This document shows positions 56,606-64,000 of a DNA stretch of 64,000 nt, piece by piece. Source of the stretch: Branchinecta lynchi. Its lineage: Eukaryota; Arthropoda; Branchiopoda; Anostraca; Branchinectidae. The translations under genes were made by a program, and so were the position numbers. A model generated the notes under the pieces. The model ran no database searches. It saw only the letters and a list, made by a program, of their open reading frames with translations, and was not told where the DNA came from. Where the stretch lies: contig JAKZAP010000012.1 in assembly GCA_023053575.1 (NCBI GenBank), positions 10,230,230 through 10,294,229 on the forward strand. The letters run 5' to 3'. Every line of letters starts with the position of its first letter. The stretch's first letter is position 1.

Positions 56606-56950
56606 GTAGGTTGAACCTCCTGAAGTGGTTGGTTAGGTTATTCTTTAGGTTAGGTTATTCTTTCTTTTACACAAAATCACATTAAACAACTTGTAACAAA
56701 AAAACATAAGAACTGAACGATACATCTTCAGATAAACCAGTCACCCGAGAACCTGGGCGTCCAGGTTGTCCTGGGGGTGATCACTAAATCCACAATACCG
56801 TTCACATAACGTTGTCAGCAGTGGAATCAACCTCCAACCACAAACAAACCAAAACAACTCAACAAAAATAACTTTCTCCTCTCCACCTGGGCAAAAAAAA
56901 AATTAATCTATTAATTTAATCTAAAATAATCTACTAATTTAATATATTTG
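56606..56950. other. Intronic stretch, no feature
   Basis: Two GGTTAGGTTATTCTTT blocks near 56630-56665; otherwise nothing seen. Confidence 0.4.
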
Positions 56951-57480
56951 CTAGAAATCATACTTACCATACATTTTATTTTTAATCGCATTCTTAAACT
57001 CATTCATATTTTCCTTTTCCAGTAATTCCTTTTCTAACCCATTCCACAATCTAATCCCTCTATAAATGATTGAAAACTTAGACCTAGTCGTCACAGCCAA
57101 TGGAGCACAAAAATAATTTTTCGAACGCGTATCGTGGCTATGAACATCAGAATTAACAACAAAAACGCTTTCAAAACATGACGGTAAAGTTTTCTTCTGA
57201 TATTGGTACATACAACATACGGAATATAAATCACGTAGACCAGCAGCCGGTAATATTTTAACTTCACGGTAAATTTCTCTTACCGATTCTTGCGCCTCTT
57301 TTCCACATACTATCCGGATTGCTTTATTCTGCAGCACTCTAATCGGTGTCAAAATGGAAGGAAACGTCCCAAGCCAAACTGATGAACAATATAAGATGTA
57401 GGGATGGATTATCGAGAAATACAAGAGCCACACTATTTGCCTGGGAACGTAGAACTTGAGTTTTCGTAGCAAAGGTTTTT
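56951..57480 (-). pseudogene. LINE RT C-terminal fragment
   Basis: Minus strand, 173 open codons: LRKLKFYVPRQIVWLLYFSI, IHPYILYCSSVWLGTFPSIL, TPIRVLQNKAIRIVCG, then HDTRSKNYFCAP and IYRGIRLWNGLEKELLEKEN to KYDF*. Same architecture as the 52.2 kb fragment but clearly a different element. 5'-truncated. Confidence 0.87.
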
Positions 57481-58540
57481 GGTTAATATTTTGCAGTAAA
57501 AGCTGCCTGGCATGGGTTTTAGTTTTGTCTTCGACGACCGACCGCTGCCCACCTCTACTGTAGATGCCACAGCCACAGGTATAGTAAAGGTGGCCTTAGT
57601 GAACTTGGCCTAATAGTGAAGGGTCGCCGAAACTAAAAACCATACAACCACTTTTCCTGCAAAATGCTGGACAAAACGTTGAATCCATCTCTTTTTTACA
57701 TGTGCCACTTTTTATTTGAAAACTTGGCAGTCAATTTATCTGTTCAACGACGTCTAGTATTCCTTTTATATTGCTAAGCGGAACGTAACTTATCAAAATA
57801 GATGGCGTCCAAACCTCTAGATACTCTCAAAAGAAGAAGTATATTTAAAAGTTCATTATAATATTTGGTTTACTCAGTTTCAACTGGAAGTTTGTGCCAG
57901 GAAAGCCCTGAAACAGTTGGCTATTAGCTGATGTCATGTTTATTATTTTTCCTTTCCATTTGCTTGTTTTGTAAATAAGTAGAAAAGCCACTGTGGTGAG
58001 ACAATTAGAGAAGTGTACATATAAGTATACCTCTACTCTACTGTATTACTTACCGCCACGAAATTTAGACTTCGATGAACATATTTAATTCAAAAGATAG
58101 TCATTACGCTACATGTAACACTAAATAGATATAGAAGACACAAGAACAGCGTTGAAGGCACCAGACGCCAATCAAGATGAGTTGAACCCTCAGTACAGTT
58201 GTTACCCCTGAGGTCGCCACACAGACATATATGTGGAATAAGATGGCGTGGCGAGCGCTGTGAAATAGTCGCCCCACGCCGTCTTAGTTTTAGCTTGTTA
58301 AATGCTGGTTTCACCCTGCTTTTTGCTGTGATGATGCAAGCAATAAGTGCTGAAGTTTCTGTTCTTAATGTCTGTCGTGTTTTAGTTTATAAGCTCAAGC
58401 GCCATTTCGTTGAATTCTCTTCTTGACTATGATAAATTTTGTTAATAAATGATTCTGATTCTGTAGGCGAGGTAACATATTTGATACAAAAGATAGCCAA
58501 TACACTGCATATGAAACTTGAAGCAAGACGATGAGGCAAT
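57481..58540. other. Intronic stretch with split repeat
   Basis: 58075-58270 (ATTCAAAAGATAGTCATTAC, ATCAAGATGAGTTGAACCCT, CAGTTGTTACCCC) is a contiguous relative of the two blocks 58470-58518 and 59805-59945 that flank the RT fragment. No exon seen. Confidence 0.5.
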
Positions 58541-58845
58541 GAGCGTGTTCCATCCTACTTACCGTAGTTACTACGCATGACGTCACGAATTCTGGCTTTT
58601 TGCCGTCAAGGCTGGAACGATTTTTCTATTTTCCAGCAGGATCTCACGCCAGGGGCGAATCCGACCAATCACGTTCCAGAGATGCGTAGTTACTACGCTT
58701 ACCACGCTCCCGAGCATGGTAAGCAAATAGTAACTATTAGTTACTATTCCGACAAGGTTGGAACGGTCAGCGTAGTAACTTTTCGTGAGGATGGAACGGA
58801 AATAGTAACTAATAGTAACTATTGTTACAAGGGTGGAACACGCTC
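58541..58845 (+). mobile_element. MITE family D, copy 2
   Basis: TIR GAGCGTGTTCCATCCTAC / GGGTGGAACACGCTC; 3-bp duplication AAT at 58538-58540 and 58846-58848. Body near-identical in block order to copies 1 and 3. Confidence 0.88.
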
Positions 58846-58848
58846 AAT

Positions 58849-59700
58849 ATGTCTTTGATGGAAAACGGCGTAAATAGGTCGATCATATTGGTCTTAAGAT
58901 CGTGGTACTCGAAATGCAAGCTGGTAGTCAAATGGCAAGACAGGCTGAGTCACCCTATTACAGTGAAAAAGGGAGTCCCTCAGGGCAGGGTCCTATCGCC
59001 CCAGATTTTTAAATGTGCAATTGCTCAGTGCCTAAGAAAGCTTACGCCAACTTTTAACTTCCGTGGCATCGATGTTAGCTACCTGGCCTATGCTGACGAC
59101 GTCCTCCTTATCAGCCGATCCAGGAAGGGCCTTGAAACAAACGTTGCTAGCCTGAACCAAACGCTTGGCGAGATTGGCGTATCAGTCAACGCTAGTAAAT
59201 GTCAGTACGTTTGTTTCAACGCTCCTGCTACTCTTCGGAAGCCCTCTCTGAATGTTGGCGGCAATGTTCTTATAACCGAGGAAAAAATTCGATGGCTTGG
59301 TATAACAATTGCGCAAACGATGCGAAAGATTTGTGAGGAAGCAGTTAAATCAGCCGCTAAAGGAATTAGAAATGGCTACTGCAAAATTGTGCCGAACCGT
59401 TCGAGGTATAGCAGACCTGGGCTTGGAAAGTTATATACTGCCTTTTGCGCACCGTATGTTAACTTTCTTGCTGGATTACATACTATACTCAGAAGAAAGG
59501 ACCTTCGACGCATACGCTCGACATACTTCAGATATCTGAGATTTCTTCTCTACCTACCCCGGCGCACACGGAACCGCTACCTGATCCGCCGTTTGTTAAT
59601 TTCCGACCCGTTGTTGACGCTTGAAGACCTCTCCTCTAATTTGTGTTCTCCGATTGGAAAATTACCTGTCCATGATCCCATCAACGTGATTCTAAATTAG
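58849..59700 (+). pseudogene. LINE reverse transcriptase fragment with YADD
   Basis: Open frame MSLMENGVNRSIILVLRSWY, VKKGVPQGRVLSPQIFKCAI, VSYLAYADDVLLISRSRKGL, VNASKCQYVCFN and IRWLGITI, ending NVILN*. GVPQGxxLSP, the catalytic YADD and the WLG motif identify RT palm and thumb. N-terminal fingers and endonuclease are absent. Upstream of 58846 it abuts MITE D, which supplies the start of the nominal ORF. The only + strand LINE in the gene. 3' tail (ATTC)n near 59795. Confidence 0.88.
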
Positions 59701-60058
59701 TGAACCTTTATGGAAAATATTTGTTGAATTTTTTGCGATTATTTTATATTTCTTTATCTTTTTTTACTGCACTTACGCCCTTGGCAGTGCGTCATAAATT
59801 CATTCATTCAATAGAGATGGAAGGCACGAGGCCAGCATTAAAGGCATTAGGCCTCAACCAAGATGGGTCGAACCTGTAATACAGTTGTTACCCCCAAGCT
59901 GGCCACCCAGGCACATTTCGAGGCAGAATACCAGGAGAAGATTCCTTGAGGAGAGGATCCCTGATTCTAGGGGAGGAATAGAAAAAAACAGCGTATTTCA
60001 GGGAGACATGGCATTTTAGTAATAATGAAGATGAGTAACTGATTTGCTTTTCTTTTAG

Positions 60059-60249
60059 GGGTGATCATACGTCGACCGGCCTATCTCTCTGCGTTCTACC
60101 ACCGCGAACGCAAGTTGCCGTTTTCTCAATAGATGGTGCTTTTACTGCAAGCGTTTCCGTAACCGGACGGGATCCAAAAGTTCGAGCGGGAGCCGTAGAT
60201 GTCGTTCGGCATTGGCAGGAACTCGGATATTTAATTATATATATTACTG
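60059..60249 (+). CDS. PITPNM: rdgB/PITPNM exon: LNS2 domain, HAD-like core
   Basis: Acceptor TTTTCTTTTAG, donor GTAAGT. Reads RGDHTSTGLSLCVLPPRTQV, AVFSIDGAFTASVSVTGRDP, KVRAGAVDVVRHWQELGYLI, IYIT plus one base. VFSIDGAF corresponds to the DxDGT phosphatase motif of lipins; the first Asp is Ser, as in other RdgB/Nir proteins, which fits a phosphatidic-acid-binding rather than catalytic role. DPKVRAGAVDVVRHWQxLGY is nearly invariant in the family. About 100 bp downstream of the donor begins a palindromic minisatellite. Confidence 0.96.
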
Positions 60250-60348
60250 GTAAGTATGTTGCTCCATCTTCACGACACGAGCTGAGAGATTTGCGAAAGG
60301 TTTCTCTCTTTTGTCTCCTGTCGAGTTTTCGGTCGAGTCACTAGTTGC

Positions 60349-60643
60349 TTTTTCGCAGATACCATGGTATCTGATACCACGGTTAGAAGTCGTTTTCGCA
60401 GTTACCGTGGTATCTGGCAAGGTACCGTGGTATCTGGCAAGGTACCGTGGTATCTGGCAAGGTACCGTGGTAGCTGGCAAGGACCGTGGTATCTGGCAAG
60501 GTACCGTGGTATCTGATATTTAGATAACATGGTAACTGCGAGAACGACTTTAGACTGTGGTATCAGATGCCACAGTAACTGAAAGCACGACTAATCGCAG
60601 ATCCAGTTACCGTGGTAACAGATACCATGGTATCTGCAAAAAC
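60349..60643. repeat. Palindromic element with 20-bp minisatellite core
   Basis: Ends TTTTTCGCAGATACCATGGT and ACCATGGTATCTGCAAAAA are inverted repeats. Core at 60403-60519: about five copies of GGTACCGTGGTATCTGGCAA. Further inverted blocks AGAAGTCGTTTTCGCAGTTA / TAACTGCGAGAACGACTTT lie between. Starts 100 bp after the 60249 donor. Confidence 0.88.
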
Positions 60644-62805
60644 GTATCTACTGAGACTAATCTCTTCAATGAATTCAGTTTTCCTTGTAAACTTAATTTA
60701 CACTATCGTTGAGGTTACATTTTTTTTTTTTTTTTATGATGAAAAAACAAAAATAGGCTGTGTCGTCCGGCTTCGGTTTTTAAGAATGAATTGTTAATTG
60801 AAAGGACATGAAGATGGTCAGCGCAGTGTCTTCTCGAAGGGAATGTTCTCGAAATGAAAGGAAGTGACACGATTTTCAAGATAAATCTAGCGCGGTACAA
60901 GCACTTGCATAGTCCACCAGATCAAAATAACACTAGGGAGTAGCGCCGAGACTTGACAAAATTGACACTCAGTCGAATAGCATGGACACTAGCACCACTA
61001 GCGATGTAGAACGTCCCTACTGAAATTCAATCAGTCTGTCACCAGCGCTGGCTCCGATAACTTCATATGTTGAACATAGCAAAAAATAATACAGCCTCCA
61101 TTGTTTCCTTGGTGTGCGCCGACCGCACCTTTACTTTACTAGAAATATCTCTTGCTTGTTTGTCTTGCTTTAAATTCGGCAAGCGTAGTGGGTGGCTCTA
61201 TGAGTATGGTCCGTTGGCAAAGCGTGGAAAGCATAGGTAGCTCCCTAGTGTTATTTTGCTCTGTAGTCTACTCGATTCGTGCAAAGAGTTTGCTTACTTA
61301 CTTGCACGTGTACTTGTGTCGAGACAAGACAGTTGCCGCCTCATCCGGTGCCCATGAACTATCGAAGGGGAATCCCAAATGTTTCTACGAAAGTATTGTT
61401 TACGGTCGCCCGCCTCTTCTTGAATTGTATCCTGGTTTCCTTTGTCTGCCAATATCGCTAGCTCATGGGCCAAATCGAGCCAGCAGCTGTCTCATCTAGT
61501 CGTCTAGAGGCTCAAGGTTTTGTCCCACCAATTGGGTCACCCACCAATTCATCAACTTCATTATCGATCGTTACCTGAAATCTTTTGTACCCTATTTTAT
61601 TTTAATTCTAGTTCAAATTATATTTTCAAGTTGTGTACGTGTAGATGAAGTTAAGTCAAATTATATTTTCAAGTTGTACGTGTAGATGAAATGTCTACTT
61701 ATGTATAATTGTCATATGTTATTTGTGTGAATGACGATACAGTGCTAGCGTGTATAATACAAGCTATTAAGGAAATAAAGTACATTATTATTGTTATTAA
61801 CCAAATAGCCTAAAGCCAGAAAAGGTTATCGGAGATAGTTGAAGCAATAGCAATTAGTAACAGCGTCGTAACAAATTAACTAATACACTCTATGGAAAAC
61901 GACCTGAAGTAAATGCTTGTATAAAACTATTTAAAAACTGAATTGACGAATTGGCAGGATACTGCAAAAACCGATTGCCAGTCCTCCTCTCAAACCGACG
62001 CACAGACGACAGAACGTGAGGGGGAAATAGGGGTGGGACAGCACACCACCTTCGCTTCAGAATTATTTGGAAGTGTATTTCTTCGGTTAATTAATTTGGA
62101 AATGCCTAGCTCGGTGATATATATATATACTGTTTATAGCCTACTCCGCTTTGGAAAATAGCGGTCATAAATGAATTACTTACTTATAGATAGACAGATA
62201 GATAGAGTGTATTGCAAAAGCCCAAGGGCCATATACACAAACAAGCAAAAACAAAAATACAACAAACAATCAGACTGCTTCTTAATTCTAAACATTTGTC
62301 TATGTACACGCCCACTCGAGTAATAACGGTAGGGTTAGTATTACTCAAATTTCGGGGAGTGACAAAATTACACCCTCTAGATAAATTTGATATGTACTTC
62401 TTAATTCTTGTTCTTTCGTCTCCGTATTCAATTCTTGAGGTGGCTCCCGTTTCCCTTTGTCAAGAAGGAAGATGTTGTGCTGGGAGACTTTTGGTAGTCA
62501 TTCGAGTGCTGGGGAGGAGGACCGAGCCAACTTAGGGGTGGGCTTACTCCATTTGAGCCACTCTGTACTGTAGTGAAAACTAGTATGATACTGACGTATT
62601 TAATAGTGCAAACGGATGTCTGCTAAGATTGCCAAGAACGAACCTGCCTGCGTTCGTTTCTTCTACAATGGGCGAATCCGATCGTGGAAGGATTCGAATC
62701 CGAATCCAGGGGTAGGTACAAATCCGAATCCACCATTTCATGCTGAGGATTTGAATTCGAAATCGAATTCGGATTCGAATCCGACCTTAAAAAAAGTCAA
62801 ATCAT
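60644..62805. other. Intronic stretch, no exon seen
   Basis: T-run at 60721. 43-bp tandem duplication at 61613-61697 (TCAAATTATATTTTCAAGTT). Repeat N at 61935-62100 with GAATTGGCAGGATACTGCAA. Family M tail at 62130-62190. (GATA)n near 62190. 62690-62790 repeats GAATCCGAATC/GATTCGGATTC. 115-codon frame at 61152-61499 unassigned. Confidence 0.5.
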
Positions 62806-63099
62806 GAGCGTGTTCCATCCTTCTACAAATAGTAACTATTAGTTGCTATTTCCGTTCCGTTCCAACCTCACCATAAGTTACTACGCTGACCGTTCCTACC
62901 TTCTCGAAATAGTAACTAATAGTAACTATTTGCTTGCCACGCTCGGGAGCGTAGTAACTACGGATCTCTGTAACGTGATTGGTCGGATTCGCCTGTATCA
63001 TGATATTCTGCTGGAAAATAGAAAAATCGTTCCAGCCTTGACGGCCCAGAAGTGTTACGTCATGTGTAGTAACTACGGTAAGTAGGATAGAACACGCTC
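62806..63099 (-). mobile_element. MITE family D, copy 3
   Basis: TIR GAGCGTGTTCCATCCTTC / GTAGGATAGAACACGCTC; CAT at 62803-62805 and 63100-63102. Inverted relative to copies 1 and 2. Confidence 0.88.
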
Positions 63100-63594
63100 C
63101 ATGGATACAGGTTACAGTTTAAGAATCAGAGATGAAAAAAAGCACTGATGCCTAAGGCAAATGAGTCGATTAATTGACGATGTAAACCATATTTCTAGGT
63201 TTTCATGTGTGTTTGTTATAGTATGGATTTCCTCTCAGCAACCAGTAATGAATTTGGGGCTCGTTAAGCACAATACCTTGAGCACAGTGTGGAAAAACTG
63301 GGAAAGATTAGACATTGGAGCGGATTCGTAAGGTTCGAGGTTTGGAATCCGAATCCGAATCCAGCCTTCCAAGCAGATTTGAATCCGGCAAAAAGGACGA
63401 TCCTGGATTCGTATCTGGATTCGGATTTGCCCATCTCTTGAGCATGACGGAAGACCCTTGCCAAGAATGGTAGAAATATCGTTACATCAAATCTTAGTTG
63501 GCGTTTAGCGCCTTCAAGATTTGCAGTCAGCTTGGGGGGGGGGATTAACAGACTTGAGACACGCACACTTTGCTTATTTCTTGTATCTTCGCAG
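63100..63594. repeat. Intronic stretch with GAATCC-rich block
   Basis: 63320-63440 repeats GGAATCCGAATCCGAATCCA and GGATTCGTATCTGGATTCGG, related to 62690-62790; MITE D lies between the two blocks. No exon. Confidence 0.6.
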
Positions 63595-63734
63595 CGCGAC
63601 CTGATATGCAGCAGAGACGAGTTGTAGGCTGGCTGGCCCAGCATAACTTTCCCAACGGACTTGTGTCATTCGCCGACGGATTCTCTACAGATCCACTGAA
63701 GCACAAGGCGGACTATCTCAAACATTTAGTGCAG
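63595..63734 (+). CDS. PITPNM: rdgB/PITPNM exon: LNS2 domain, continues beyond window
   Basis: Acceptor GTATCTTCGCAG, donor GTAAAA after the codons for HLVQ. Reads (A)RPDMQQRRVVGWLAQHNF, PNGLVSFADGFSTDPLKHKA, DYLKHLVQ. RPDMQxxRVVxWLxQHNFP is diagnostic of the family. With the incoming G the split codon is GCG, so the usual ITGRPD becomes ITARPD. The donor GTAAAA is weaker than the others. The open frame beyond 63734 to 63831 is intron readthrough. The remaining LNS2 strands and the C-terminal tail must lie to the right of the window. Confidence 0.94.
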
Positions 63735-64000
63735 GTAAAAGTCTTCAGTCGTGAACTGAGAAATCTCTTCTCAAACCGTGAAATCCTTAAAGCAGAACTG
63801 AAAACTGTTACTGTACCATTATTTTCGGTTTGAGTAACAAGCGGCATCGCCATACTGTCAGAAGTTTCCTAACAGATAACACGAGGATGCGCAGTTTCAA
63901 CAGATACTGTGGAACACAAAACACTTCGGATGTTATCTGTTGTGTTTGGGGGGGGGGGGGGGGGCACTATCATCAGGAAGAACCGAAAAACCGCCATAAA
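63735..64000 (+). other. Start of the next intron
   Basis: After the GTAAAA donor nothing coding is recognised; an 18-G run is at 63947-63964. Confidence 0.6.

Larger units (their letters stand above)
20923..63734 (+). other. PITPNM: rdgB/PITPNM gene, nine exons, 5' and 3' incomplete
   Basis: Gene span. Nine exons (20923-21126, 28808-29068, 36550-36711, 44643-44846, 49317-50245, 51306-51525, 56440-56605, 60059-60249, 63595-63734) join with AG acceptors and GT donors and consistent phases (1,1,1,1,0,1,2,1,0 at exon ends). Together they read in the order known for the RdgB/Nir family: PITP domain, FFAT motif, DDHD domain, LNS2 domain. Known family role: exchange of phosphatidylinositol and phosphatidic acid at endoplasmic reticulum-plasma membrane contacts, sustaining phosphoinositide signalling; the fly protein is needed in photoreceptors. 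The start codon and first PITP residues are not recognised upstream, and the LNS2 C-terminus runs past the window. Introns range from about 1.1 to 7.9 kb and are full of repeats. No promoter could be assigned. Confidence 0.93.

Noticed and set aside
63570..63833. 87-codon + ORF as a complete small gene
   Set aside because: Only 63595-63734 is conserved; the rest is intron on both sides.

Overview
This is animal genomic DNA. It carries one large, intron-rich gene on the + strand, set in a dense collection of transposable elements and tandem repeats. Nine exons with canonical GT-AG borders and mutually compatible phases, between 20923 and 63734, encode most of a membrane-associated phosphatidylinositol transfer protein of the RdgB/Nir (PITPNM) family. 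The order is: C-terminal two thirds of the PITP domain (exons at 20923, 28808, 36550), acidic linker with an FFAT-type VAP-binding motif (44643), DDHD region (49317), and LNS2 domain (51306, 56440, 60059, 63595). The N-terminus lies before 20923, not recognised, and the C-terminus lies beyond the window. The family, the multi-kilobase introns, LINE remnants, tRNA-derived elements and MITEs indicate an invertebrate metazoan; I cannot name the phylum. Coordinates of exons are exact on the stated splice choices; borders of old repeats are approximate.

Layout. 1-10 kb: copies of a long non-coding element (family A) made of C-rich tandem units and bounded by a palindromic GGCACTTG motif; other copies lie at 16.6-18.1, 32.9-34.5 and 37.2-38.6 kb. 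10.7-13.1 kb: a three-level nest, a solo-LTR-like element inside family B inside family C. 13.5-16.5 kb: a Harbinger-like MITE, an unassigned 235-codon ORF and a tandemly repeated family F. 16.6-20.9 kb: A, C and a hAT-like MITE with a perfect 8-bp target duplication. 21-63.7 kb: the rdgB/PITPNM gene, whose introns hold further MITEs, degraded LINE fragments on the minus strand, one + strand reverse-transcriptase fragment, a tRNA-Thr-like sequence and several minisatellites.

Points that matter most for the gene: (i) the 28808 exon as written contains three single-base excesses that break the frame but add up to +3, so total exon length still fits the flanking phases; (ii) the acceptor and first codons of the 51306 exon are reiterated as a 63-bp minisatellite in the preceding intron, giving several decoy 3' splice sites that each lead to an in-frame stop; (iii) the conserved hydrophobic strand ending in HGG that normally precedes the DDHD region was not found, so a small exon may be missing from this model. 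Nearly everything else is repeat-derived; most short ORFs here are chance frames in repeats.
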